From Karalla daura (taxonomy: Eukaryota; Chordata; Actinopteri; Chaetodontiformes; Leiognathidae): a stretch of 64,000 nt of DNA. The number at the start of each line of letters is the position of its first letter. Position 1 is the first letter of the stretch. The stretch is taken from positions 21,836,009 to 21,900,008 of the forward strand of contig CM055196.1 in NCBI GenBank assembly GCA_029224185.1, in the 5' to 3' direction. The notes beneath the pieces are model-generated. The model saw only the letters and a program-made list of their open reading frames with translations, did not search any database and was not told where the DNA came from. This document shows, piece after piece, positions 40,802-52,359 of this stretch. The position numbers and the translations under genes are program-made.

Positions 40802-43104
40802 AGGATGGGCTTCTTTTACATTTTTAATGGAAAAAAAAAACTGCCTTCCGTGATGGTTGTAACGTTTTTTCCAACTCTTTCTGAGTTTCTGATCACATTT
40901 CTGTTTGACACAGACGTGGAGAAGACGCTCCTTTCCATGCTGGGAGACATAACTGACTTCTGTTCCGTGCGTGCCACAATCAAGACACAAGACCACAGCA
41001 CATTACCAAAATGTGCTGTGTACAAAATAATGTCAAAGTCAGCACACTGCTTGATTTATTTATTTTTGATTTTTAATGATTTATGCTTCCTAATGCATTT
41101 GCCAGTTACTATATTAAGCGTGGTTGGAATGTTTGAATAACAGACTTCTACATAAAGTTTGGCTTCAGACCTGGACACACACAATGACCAAATTTAATGT
41201 GTGTGTTTTTCTTCAAAGGGAGAGAATTTATGAAAATAATAGCTTTGGATATTTGTTGGAACAGTCAATACGGGCAACTGAACACTGAACGGGAACATTC
41301 TTGTACCAACATGCCTCGAGCAATAAAAAGAAGAATGTGGATTCCTTACTCTGGGTTCAAGGACAGGCTTTCTTATGTGTTTCGTAGTGGAATTCATTGT
41401 TAAATGAAGTTAATTTAACTGTGGAAATGTATTTGCATCCTTGTCAAGGGACACATGACCTGTTGAAATGCCTCCAGCTGGAGTTCTTTTAATCTGTTTC
41501 AAAAGAAAATATTGATCTCAGGATGAGGCTATACGCAATATATGGTATATTAATAAGTTAATAAGCTTAGCTGAGTAAATGTCTAGTTACTTATTTATCG
41601 CCATCAAATGAAATAACTGAGAATGAAATAAGTTAAACACTGATGCATGTACATTCACAAAGACGTACACAAACGTACTGCACTGGGACAACTTAATCAT
41701 GCACAGCTGCATGACTAAGTCTCTGACTCTCTGAAATGTGTGGTTATTACTGATGTGCAAAAATGATAATAGATTCTAAACCTAAACTTAAAGATAAACT
41801 GGCCTGTATAGTCTGTAAACCTCACAAGCCCTTAAAACATAGTAGCCTGTTATATATTAAAGCTGAATAGGTGGCAACAGCATGCAAACAAAAAGTGGTT
41901 ATACCATTAGGTGCAACATAGCTCTGTGGATTAGCCGCTCTCTCTCCACTTACAGGAATAAATTGACATTTGGAGAAACTTGCATGTTTGCTTCTCTCTG
42001 TTTCTTTTTGTGTTTTGCCGACAGTTCGATGAGGAGATACCACCCTCGTGTCTGTGCAGTGAGTCCGAAGCGCGAGCCAGGAGACAATTAGCTCAGCTTG
42101 GCAGAGCGGAGCATTTCGCTTGACTCTCTCCAGAGTTCAAAACTACACCATGAAACACAAGCTCACTTGGGAACGTAGCAAATCTCGTTTGTCAGATTCA
42201 TATGCGGACATGTTTAAAGGGTAATTTACGGTTTTCTGGCGAAATTCAATGCAGCAACAGTTTCTTTGGGGAGCAGCAGAAGCATTCACCAAGAAAATAT
42301 CACAGCACTGATCGATTTTTTAATAGTTCTGGTTACCATTACTATCAACAACAGATAAACTCCTTGGTGTAAATGATGAGACCCACATTAGCTTTGTGCA
42401 TTCCTATGATAATAGTAAAAATCTCTTCTAAATATATTTTCTTTACATCCACAACTATACTCATGGGTATGTAGCTGTAGTCACTGCTCACTCCACTGAC
42501 AGCAGCTTTATAAATCTTAACAAATGAACTAATGAAATGTACTCTACAAACTAAAAGGCAGACTGCGGGATGAACTTGGTATTTTAGCAACAAACTGCCA
42601 AACTGAGTCAAATGGGAGTTTATTTAGTTTTCACGAGTTGTATCTGAATAGAAAATATCAGTGCAGCACTCGACAACACATCCAGCAATATGTCAGTTTC
42701 ATGTTTAATGAGTTGAGGAAGGATCTCTGCAGTTAAATGATTTTCCTTGCTACTGTCTATTAACTGAAATTGCAAAAAGCATCCAAATAGCTGTTACTGC
42801 TCAGGTGGGGAAAAGGACTGCAAACAAACTATGCTACAGTAAAATAGAACCAAGGTGTCTGAATGTGAAACACACTGTAATGATGTTATTTGTAGTTAAC
42901 ACACCAGTAGCAATGAAACCTTTTTTTTCTTCTTTTCAAGAAAAGATGAGGTGTTTTAGAGACGTGGGGGAGGGGTCATTTTCTAATAGACACACATCTT
43001 CAGTCAGAGTTTCTAAAAAGTATTTTTCTTTACACTTAGTACAAAAAAAAGACATCTCTACCCGTTAGTGCTTCGTTTTAAGATACTATAACATAAATAA
43101 ACAA

Positions 43105-43832
43105 TTTATTTTCAGTGTTCAGAACAGACAGTTCCAGTGTGACTGGAAAACTAACATACTCCACCATATTCCAGTTGGCAGCAGAGGGTTTAACAGAGTT
43201 CTCCACTCAGATTTTGGCGCACCCCAACGCACCGTACTTACAAAATGTTCTTCATTTCTACAAACCTCCAACATAAGCCCCAGCCAATTTGGGGGGGTCA
43301 TTCATGTCAAGATTCACTTTTTCTCCCCGTTTAGTGAAAATACGACAAAACTCTCAGAAAGTTTTCAATCAAAGACTTGATAAATCTCTCCCAGTCACAA
43401 CCTCATCAGCTGCTGTCATTTCGATCACCTCCCAGGTTACTGTGTCTCCTCTCCATGCGCGGCTCTCCCGTGAATTCAGCAAACACAAATCCCAGACTGC
43501 AAAGCACAGTTCCCGACGTGGGCCTCACTCGTTACCTGTAGTCCCAACTTCACTGCGGATAGGTCAGTACATGAGCACAATCTCTATGTGACAGTAAAGG
43601 TCTGGGGTATTACCTACTGATATTTAGCATTTACTTTCTGAAAAGAAAATTAGATAAGATTCTGCTGTGCAAAACGATGCCATGAAGAGCTGATAGTGTA
43701 AATTCCGTTCCTTTTATTTTGAAAATCTTTCACCGGTCCGTGTCACACTTTAATCTCGCTCGCTCGCTCGAGTCTTCCTCGTTCAGCTAGTCCTTGGCGC
43801 CTTCACTTCCTGGCACTGAGTTCCTCACGTCC
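43105..43832 (-). other. wnt7b: Probable wnt7b 3' UTR with candidate polyadenylation signals
   Basis: This is the sequence downstream of the TAA. On the minus strand, AATAAA hexamers occur at 43713-43718 (about 115 bases after the stop) and at 43105-43110 (about 720 bases after the stop). The second is followed on the minus strand by a T-rich stretch (GTTTATTTATG) that could serve as the downstream element, so I prefer it; a further AATAAA lies at 42619-42624. A short (GCTC)-like run lies near 43757-43770. The true cleavage site cannot be fixed without transcript data. Confidence 0.45.
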
Positions 43833-44312
43833 TTATTTGCAGGTAAACACCTCCGTCCTCTCACTGCACGTGTTGCACTTGACGAAGCAGCACCACTGGA
43901 ATTTACAATTGCACTGCCAAACTTTGGTATACTGGTGTGTGTTGTAGCCCCGCCCGCAGCACATGAGGTCGCAGCCGTCTGTATGCGGCGAGGTGCGGTT
44001 GCACAGGCGTCCCTGGGTGCCCACGCTCCCCGTGGCCGCGTCCTCCTCGCAGTAGTTGGGCGACCTCTCGATGTAGACGAGGTCTGTCTCCATGGGCTTG
44101 CGGTAGCCCTGAGTCTGCTTCACTTTCAGGTGGGTGGGCTGGCGGAGCCGACTCGCCCGGACGACCTCCACGTGCACCGCTTCGTTGTACTTGTCCTTGA
44201 GCACGTAGCCGATCTCGCGGAACTTGGGAAGTGTAGTCCAACAGGTCTTGGTGGTACAGGAGCCCGAGACGCCATGGCACTTGCACTCCAGCTTCATTCT
44301 TTCTTCTAGTAC
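43833..44312 (-). CDS. wnt7b: Wnt7b terminal coding exon (exon 4), C-terminal 159 residues
   Basis: This exon encodes the C-terminal part of a secreted, lipid-modified Wnt ligand that acts through Frizzled/LRP receptors. It starts after a pyrimidine-rich tract and CAG acceptor (AG at 44313-44314), reads VLEERMKLECKCHGVSGSC and ends at TAA (43833-43835). Counting exon 4 as residues 191-349, Ser206 in CHGVSGSC is the acylated serine of the family, N-R-T at about 295 is a glycosylation site, and about 241-275 is the flexible linker known in Wnt7 proteins to bind Reck for the Gpr124/Reck co-receptor. The finger ends CNTCSERTEVFTCK. Wnt7b is favoured over Wnt7a by VEVVRASRLRQPT, EEDAATGSVGTQGRLCNRTSP and the EVFTCK end. 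All 16 expected cysteines are present. Gln329 replaces the His usual in CNCKFHWCC, and His251 replaces the linker Phe. Whether this is the teleost a or b paralogue cannot be decided here. Confidence 0.97.
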   Translation of the reverse strand, partial: VLEERMKLECKCHGVSGSCTTKTCWTTLPKFREIGYVLKDKYNEAVHVEVVRASRLRQPTHLKVKQTQGYRKPMETDLVYIERSPNYCEEDAATGSVGTQGRLCNRTSPHTDGCDLMCCGRGYNTHQYTKVWQCNCKFQWCCFVKCNTCSERTEVFTCK

Positions 44313-47300
44313 CTGGAGAGAGACAGGGAGAGCAAACCAGTTGTACATTGGAACGTCAAGGTAAAAATTATGAAATTCAAATCAATTCAATAATTGTATA
44401 TTTGTCGTTTACATGTAAACTGTACAAATCTAAATGATACAGATAGCAACTTTCTGCATATTTGTGTTAGAGCTGCAACAAATTATTTTTGTCAGTCACT
44501 TTCAGCACATTATGCAAAAAACAGAAAAAGATAAGGTCTTGAGATGCCTTTTTTATAGGAAAAAGTCTTCCTAGAAACAGTACTTAAACATCATTTCACT
44601 TATTTGACTTATGTAATTGAAGGATTGAGCTCTTGGCTTGTAGCATGAATGCACGGTGTACAGGTATGGCAATTTGAATTGCCCTGAGTCCACATCGAGT
44701 GCACAGAGACAGCTCTCTGTGAAGTCGACAAATCCAAGCAAATCGGAATTTTTAGTCATGGCTGACGTGCAGCTGCACGTCTCGCACAAGGTCAAATTGG
44801 CCTTACTGGTAATTCTGCCTACCTTCCCTTAACCACAGCAATAACAGAGCTGGCAGGAACGGCTATCAATCACTCGGATAATATGACTCCAGACTGTTGC
44901 GTCATGAAACGTTTTGTGTGCGAGGTACAAAACAACAGCTGAATGTGAAATCTAAGGCCTCAAAAAATACTGAAATATGGAAGAAAGCAATATAGGCACA
45001 TTCTTGGAAGTGCATTGCAGTTAAAAGTCTCAGATGCTTTTAGTCAAATAGTAATTTCAAATACATTAATGCAGGATCTGTAGGTTATGCCCACAGTCAG
45101 GCTCAGACTAGACTTCCCTTTGAGGTTATCTCCAACATGTGGCACACAGGGCAGAATGTCTTCTCTTTGCTGCCTAATCCCGGGGCATATGGGAAATATT
45201 GTGCGCTGTCGTCACTTTTTAAGTGTCAGTTCTTTGCCCCATGAGACTAAGGAGCTCAAAAACCTCAAAGTAAAAACTGTACCCTCTTCAATTTCTTCAC
45301 AATAGTCCTCAAAGGCATAGGAGGAGAAGAAAGAGGGGGTGGATTCGAATAGGTCACATGAACACGTCTGGAGAAGACCCGTCACGACTCCTTTCATGAA
45401 ATTAGGAGCTCTCGACTTGCTCAGACGCCACATGTGTCATTGTTTTATAGGATGCGAGTTTGTTGGCATTCTTCCACTGCAGTTTTTCCCAGCCAAACCT
45501 CATCCCCAGCGGCACAAGTCATCATTTTTATCAGACACTTACGAAATGTACACAAGAGTTGTTCAACATCTTTGTCTGTCTTGTCCGTGGACTCGTGCGG
45601 TCACAGTTTCCTGATTTTCGGGACGTCTGATTGAAAAAACATGAGCTCCCCAGACTTCAAAAAAGCCGGGGGTCAGCTATCAATCTCCCCTCTGATGTTG
45701 ATTCAGAGCGAGGATTTCCAAAAATGTATAGCAGAAAAACCACAAGGAATGCCTGGCGTAAGGAGTCTGACAGATGCATGGAAACATTTACTTAAACTGT
45801 GTCCGTCAAAGCCTCTGATCTGTTACTAATTAGTCCAATATGACCAGATTCCCATCGAAGGATCACTTGTCAAACACACAGCTTCAAGAAGGGAAATGAA
45901 AAAGTTCTGATGATTCACCAGTTGCACAGAATCTATTGCACTTACGGTCAAAATTGAGCTTTTTATCGGTCAATAGAAAACAGTCATGTCATTGCCGCAT
46001 GGATCATTTTGGCTCCAGTGGATCAGGAAAACAAACATCATTCACAAAATATGAATTACATTTCATATATAGACAAACCAGCAAAAAGAAGAGGATAATC
46101 ACTGTAAAAAAATCTGCTTATAACTGACCAGCACTCACTGGAGCTCGCTTTATACATTTTTATTTACGGGTTTTAGGTTTAATCATACTATGATTGTAAA
46201 GGATGGACAAAGTTTTCCAAAACAACATGCAAATTCTGGTCTCTACTCCAGTCTAGACAGTGGTTTTAATCCACTAGAAACTGTTTGGTGTCTAACCAAG
46301 AACACAGGAAAAGCCATAACAAGCACTGAATTGATTTAATTACATTAACTTGCAGTTAGCAGTACTGGCGAGCAATCTGGGACCGATCCATAAACTAACT
46401 CGAATGTTTAGACAAATTACATTCATGGACTATAAGCAAGGCTATAGTTTTAGCGCCAGAGTTGTTTGGAACAATCAGATTTCTATCCATCTCAGAGGCA
46501 TCTTGGATTTCACACTACTCTTTTTGATATGTGATAGCTCTCTGCCCAAGACTTATGAAGTGACTAAATGCAAATGGGGTCAAATACGCTGAGTGTTTAC
46601 CCAGCGAAGGATCAGACCTCTATATCCTCAATAACCTCTTCCAGTCTATGAAAGATCTTGGCTTCCTACCGTCTCAGCAAAGAGGAAATCTGACTTTTGC
46701 ATATCCTCCTGCAATCCGATTTTCCGAGCCCCAGTGTGAGAACAGCTGCAGTGCCAACTCCAACCCTGACAGTCCAACATGCCAGCACCCTGGCATGCAG
46801 CGCAGACCCTATCAGTCTGCTGTGTTAACACCGGCATTGTCGGCCTGCTTTCACACCCTGAATAGACGCAGTCAAATGGCAGTGACATGTTTTGGTATTG
46901 TGCACAGAACTGCAATAATATCCTGTTCCTGACTTTACACTTCATAATTCCATGAAAGGAACTGGAAAGAGGGGATGGCAGCACTCCATCTGGCAACCAT
47001 TGGCCGGGCACCATTTTCCCAGTGGACACGATAAAGCCCAAGTTATTAATTAGATCCATTTGTCAACATAACATCATCTCTTCCCTCTTATTTACCTCTC
47101 GTCCTCTCCTTTCCTGCCCTCTGTGACTGTTCTGCTCTGACTAATAGCAAACAAACATGTCCGCGATGAAGTTTGCCAACGCACGCTCTCAGAAGTAATA
47201 GACGGCGTCTTATAATGGAAAGTAGGGTCAATAATTGGCCGAAAGCAAAGCAGGCTGTTGAAAGGCAAACTGACTGATCGATCAGTCAACTTCTTGGTCA

Positions 47301-48038
47301 ATCACAGGCTTTTGTCAAACGACTTTCAGCTCTTTCTCTTGGACTGTTTGCTCTTCTGAAAAGGAGCTCATGAGCACACGCACCTTCATGCACGCATGTC
47401 GGTCAAGTGCAGAGTCATATCTTCATCATCTATGTCATCTATGTTCAAGGACTCACTTAAAGGGAAATGTCATCCATTTGGCAACAATGTCTATTGCTTA
47501 GGATAACACTGTGCTCACAAATGTAATTGTAGGGATCTGGGAGTTGAGAAACATGAGCAGTAAAACAATCTGCCAAGTTGTAAACAAACCTAAACAGTTT
47601 AGCTAGATTATCGAAAACCACTATATTTGGAGATGGAAACAAAAGTGAGTGTGGCCCAAAATGTTGGTAATAAGCCCTCATTGGAGAGGAAAATACATGG
47701 CAACCCTTGATGGGTCTGTAAACTGTGATGGATGTTTATAATGAACAGTTCTGCTTTCCAAATAAGTTTGGCTGCTTCTCCCGTCCCATCTGACTTCCTT
47801 TTAGCAAAATCACCACATTCCTATTATGCAGCAGTTAAAGTGGTGAGGACAATGCTGTTATTACTGATAGGAGGGACTGGCCAAGCGGAATCAGAAGTAT
47901 CCTTTATATTCGGGCCTTATTTCTCAGACGGAGGAAAGGGTTGTTTCATTTTATGAATCATCCATCCATCAGAAAAGACTCTGCTCTGGACAAACCACTC
48001 AAAGCAAAACATTTGAGATCACAAAAAAACTTCTTTAC
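44313..48038 (-). other. wnt7b: wnt7b intron 3
   Basis: This is a GT-AG intron of 3726 bp between exons 3 and 4. The donor is GTAAAG (48033-48038). The acceptor is preceded by a clear pyrimidine run ending TCTCTCTCCAG (44313 upward). I see no other exon in it; frames such as 46646-47059 on the minus strand (137 residues) show no known domain. It contains an 18-bp perfect palindrome at 47271-47288 and no copy of the interspersed repeat found elsewhere in the window. Confidence 0.93.
47271..47288. repeat. 18-bp perfect palindrome in wnt7b intron 3
   Basis: TGACTGATCGATCAGTCA equals its own reverse complement. The halves abut, so a cruciform or a dimeric binding site is possible; chance also remains possible in a 64-kb window. 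Confidence 0.9.
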
Positions 48039-48310
48039 CTTTCTCCCCGCCTCATTGTTATGTAAGTTCATCAGGCGGCGTGGGGTCTTTTTAATCTCGC
48101 GGGCGTCCACGAAGCGGCGGGAAAACTCGATTCCGTACTTAATGTCAGCCGAGCAGCCTCCCCACTTCCAGCCCTCCTCCTGATTGTAATAGCCCTGCTT
48201 CTCCCGGTCGCAGCCGCACTGGCTCAGGTTGCCCTGGCTGCAGGCCGCTGTGATGGCGTGGGCCACCCCTGCCGCCGTGATGGCGTAGGTGAACGCTGCC
48301 TCCCGACTGC
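48039..48310 (-). CDS. wnt7b: Wnt7b exon 3 (residues about 100-190)
   Basis: This is an internal 272-bp exon of the same Wnt ligand. It begins in phase 1 after a CTTCCAG acceptor (AG at 48311-48312), completing a Gly codon followed by SREAAFTYAITAAGVAHAIT. It ends with NNEAGRK directly before a GTAAAG donor (48033-48038) and joins exon 4 in phase 0 to give NNEAGRK-VLEERMK, the expected Wnt7 sequence. Recognisable blocks are CSQGNLSQCGCDREKQGYYN, EEGWKWGGCSADIKYGI and FSRRFVDAREIKK. N-L-S at about Asn127 is a family glycosylation site, and all four expected cysteines are present. Differences from mammalian WNT7B as I recall it are conservative, apart from KKTPRR in place of KKNARR. An uninterrupted reading frame continues to 47958 but runs into the intron; the donor and the exon 4 match define the real end. 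Confidence 0.96.
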
Positions 48311-49224
48311 CTGGAAGAGGGAAAAGGGGTCGTTGTTAAGAAATCCCAGCAAGGCTTTTGTGGATTATTGACATGTCAGACGACAGTGAGAGACAGCCGG
48401 GAACTATTTACCACCTACCTTTCTTTTAAGACCTTCAAACCTAAATGTCTTTCATATATCAACAGCTTTCAAAGTGATTTTCTGAGGTCTTTTTAGATAA
48501 TTGCTGACCACTGTCACCTTCTGCATAGCAAACTGTCAACACAATACAGACTCCAGTCACATTATGAGACGCAGCAGAGATTCTGACCTTGATAAAGAGA
48601 AAAAAAAGGCAGAGAAATTCCAAGTCTGCTACTTCGACTTGATAAGCTACCAATTTTTCCCTCCCTCTCCTCGACAGCTTTCCTCCTGCACCTTGGTAGA
48701 AATGTGGTCACGTTTCCGACCGCAAAGTCCTTGGACCCAGGCTGCGAGAGTGCAGTGTTGGAATTCCAGTGTGGGGAGAGCTGGTCTAGGTGCTGTCCAA
48801 AGTGCTGAATTCCTCCGCAAGGAGCACCTTGTGCTGCTGCCCACACTGCAAACAGCTGGAGGTCTCCATGCTTCCCTCACACATAGCTCGCTGATATGAA
48901 AGGAGACGCTCCAGTGCAAAGAGCCAGACGGTACCGAGACTAGGCGAGATAAGATCTGCAGCCGTTCCCAAACAGGTGGTACTTCTACCTGAAATACTGC
49001 CGCACGAGAAGCTTGCAAAGACGATTTACGTGGTGTCCGCTTTATCTGACCGTAGTGCCGCCAAGTTTCAGAGCTGCACGATACTTTACGTCTGGATTAT
49101 TTAACTGCTCGGGCCCAGGGTGCAAACGGCATGGAACAAGTATCCAACATCTAAAGGGCTCAAAGAATGCTGAATAATTTACACTTGCTGACAAGGATCT
49201 GATAAAAGAACAAACCTCTATATG

Positions 49225-49381
49225 ATTTAAAGGGGGCAACACGGTGTGTGAGTGGTCAGCGCCATCGCCTTACGATAAGAAGGACCAGGGTTTGACTCCC
49301 AGGGTCAGATTGAAGGCCTCTCCAAAATCATGCATGTCTAAGATGATTTAAGAATCATCAGGTGTCAGAGTGAGATTGAAT

Positions 49382-49456
<75 letters not shown>

Positions 49457-49545
49457 TGGACTGGTGTATCCCCTGCCTTCACGCCACGTGCACTGGGATA
49501 GGCTCCAGCAGACCCCAGATGACACCGTATAGGTACAAAGCCATA
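49225..49545 (-). repeat. Interspersed fish repeat copy, reverse orientation, with large internal (TG)n
   Basis: In plus-strand order: GGCGACACGG-like start (GGGGCAACACGGTGTGTGAG), CAGGGTTTGACTCCCAGG, GTGAGATTGAATGG, a (TG)n array and ACTGGGATAGGCTCCAGCAG. Its reverse complement has the same order as the copies at 3160 and 61005. The array sits exactly where the 3160 copy carries its shorter (AC)n, next to the shared CCATTCA word. Confidence 0.78.
49383..49455. repeat. (TG)n microsatellite inside repeat copy
   Basis: About 36 uninterrupted TG units. Confidence 0.97.
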
Positions 49546-52359
49546 TAATAGAAAACATATGTGCAGCATCGCATGATAAAAGATTCATCATCAAAATTGC
49601 TGTCGGTTAATGTTCTGTGATCAAACAAATCATACGTATAAGAAGAAAAGTTGGAACTAAGACTGCGCAGTGTATGTTCAGCTGTGCATTCGATGACAGC
49701 AACCACGGCGTACTGTTCCTGTCTCTGTCTAAATACCTCAGAGTCCTCCACTCCTCTCCTAATAGCTGCAGAGGGCTGTCTTAAAAGGCCTCCTCTGGTT
49801 TAGAACAGACTGTGGGCTATTACAAACTCAATCTCCCTTCAACTGGCAGTAATCTGGAATGGACTGCGCAGGAAGAAACAAGGCTAACCGCGAGCAGAGG
49901 GGAATGTTTTGTAAGTCCTTTTGATGTATGTTGTGTAATGTACTCAGTGGCAATCATACGAATCTCTCAAGGTAAAATGTTTCTTTTTTTCTGCAGGAGC
50001 TTCTTGGTGTTTCCCTCAGTGGCTCTGAAAGGAGTAACTGGAAGCTTGTTGAATCGGTTTGGCAACAAACTCCACTGTATGTTTTACCTAAGAGTTAAAC
50101 AGCAGAGCAGCACTTCAATGTCACTGCCTGCTGCAGAAGAAACCTCTATTTGTAAGTTAAGTCTATAGTCATATAGGAAAATGAACTCAGACCATGTTAA
50201 ATTAATACTCATTTTCCACCTCTATGACGGTGCATTTACCTTTGCCCTAGATATGAAATGTTTTCAAACAAATGGAGGTTGAAGAAAAAATGCAAAACAT
50301 CTGAGTGCAACACAGAGCTGCAGCCGTTTTGCATGTGGTCAAACACTAAATGAGGTTTGGGAACTTAAATATTGAGTGCCCTCAATAAATAAGCTGTCAG
50401 TTTCCACCAGAAACAGAAATAATGTCCTAAAATGAGCAAACGGAGGAACTGTTTACATCTGCAGAAGCAAAGTACAACAATAAAGTGGAAATTACGAGGA
50501 AACACAACACGCCTCGTGGGGGCACGGAGGAGGAAAATACAGTATGGCCTGAGTCACTTTGCCTGACAAAATAAACTTTTTGCAATTTTTGAAGTCACAA
50601 GACGTAAAAATCTTTGCTTATTTTGCCTTATTTAACAGGCCCAGACAGTGTGTGGTCAGATAGAGGCTCGGCTGCTCACGTAAGCCGGAGACTAAGCTCG
50701 GCACGACTGCCCACGTTGGAGTTTATATTTGTCTGTTGCCTAATTTCATGAAGTTTTTTTTTTTTCAGTACTTAAAAATCAATCAGCATTAAACACTTCT
50801 AAATAAACATATTATTACTGTGAGAAATTATTTTCGTCTGTCAATTTTAGCTGTGTTTTTTTTGTTTCATTTCCTCTTCCGTCGTCAGAGAATGCTGTGC
50901 ACCTCTTATTCTGGACTCCGGGGCATTTTCTGCTGAACTCTCTGAGACTTTTTCACCCAAAGCCACTGTTAATTTCCTATCTTGGCACTGGTGCCGCAGC
51001 ACTAAGACCTCGGCCACAGGTTCGCCCGATGGGGACTGACTCACAACCACTTGCTTCCTTGGTTAGCAGCAGAGCTGTGCCCCACCAGCTTGTGGTAACA
51101 TTGTGCTGCCCCCACCTCACACACACACACACAGATGCAGGCGCGCAGCTGTAACATGTGTGCGTTCACATGCACGCATATGCACGCCAATGTGACCGGC
51201 CGTGTATAATAATAAAAACACACAACACACTCGCGCTGCCCTCCACCCTCTCACACACATACTCTGTTAAAAACGCATTTGCACATAGAGGCACCAACAG
51301 AGCGTCAGTGTAATGTTTAAAACAGGGTGAAGGCTGTTTCCAGAGAAAGGGTGGTTCTCTGAGCCGTAGATGCGTGCCCATTTCTGGGCCCATTGAGTTG
51401 TGCTGCTCATGGGGAAAATGATGATGATGGGGCTTGTACTGGTTGTCACCCCCTGGTGGGTCTGGCACTGCCAAGGCTCTGCCTGGCCATAATGAAAGCC
51501 AATTACACAAGCCATGGAACTGTGGCCATCAAGACCCTCTTTTTTCTTTTTGCAATGAACCGGAGACAACATCGGAAATCAGGTTTTAGCACTTAAAATA
51601 AGCTGCCGCTGAGCATAAATATAAATGTGTGCATGGAGCGTTCGCTCTCCCTCTTGACTATTAAATCCAAACCAATGTGACAATATTTCAGCAAAAATTA
51701 CAAATCTTCAATCAGAGTTCAATAGTTTCCCTTGAACTACAGTGAAAATGGCTTTCAGGCTGGAATAAAAGTAATGAGACTGATGAATAGGAGCAGTGTT
51801 TTTTTTTTTGCCCAGAGGATGACAGAAATGACAAATTGCGAGGTAAACAGAACAAAACAATTTTGTTGTCTCGTATCGGATGTTGTGTGCTCTGCTCCCG
51901 CAGCACAGGAAGTCCCTGCTCTGCGGAGCAGCCGTGTGGTCAATGAAATGCGGAGGAGAAAAAGCACCCATAACAGCAGCAGAAAGCCCTGCAGAGTCCT
52001 GACAGCCCTCCAGGAGGAACCACCCTGGGATAGCCTCACTCTCTGCCAGTGGAAAATTGGAGTGACCAGAAAAACCTCAATGAACTTGGAAACATCCAGG
52101 AGAGAAGAATGGGGGAATATTAAACCAGATGTCTAATGGAGTTTAGTGGCAAGTGTCTGCTACACTCTCCAAGAAAGCAGGGGCGAAGCGGTTCGTGAAG
52201 TCTTGCTTCACTCAGAACAGGTACAAGAGTTCATAAAGACGCATCAAAGATCCGTTCCTCATCCTTCACGTCGGGGACTAAAACCAGAGATGAATCGAGG
52301 CTCCTGACTCAGAGTGCCTCGGCCTTCACATTAACTCACCACACCACTTTGGACACCGG

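Larger units (their letters stand above)
32863..42618. other. Gene-free flank
   Basis: No recognisable exon. A CpG-richer stretch near 33480-33850 carries an uninterrupted 122-residue frame (MKRPSEVANQ...) with no domain. Simple repeats are a (TTTTG)n run at about 34282-34302, an AAAAAG-rich tract near 38898-38925, and the tracts listed separately. A repeat-tail fragment lies at 39236-39310 and a candidate regulatory block at 39935-40140. Confidence 0.55.

Noticed and set aside
43127..43145. A string like the reverse complement of a Wnt exon 2 word (CAGTTCCA...)
   Set aside because: It lies 3' of the last exon and its flanking codons do not encode Wnt7b exon 2.
43903..44286. 127-residue minus-strand frame overlapping exon 4 in another phase
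   Set aside because: It is a frame shadow of the Wnt exon; the Wnt frame has the family motifs, splice acceptor and stop.
43794..44309. 171-residue open frame on the plus strand opposite wnt7b exon 4
   Set aside because: It is the antisense shadow of the conserved, GC-rich Wnt coding exon and has no domain of its own.
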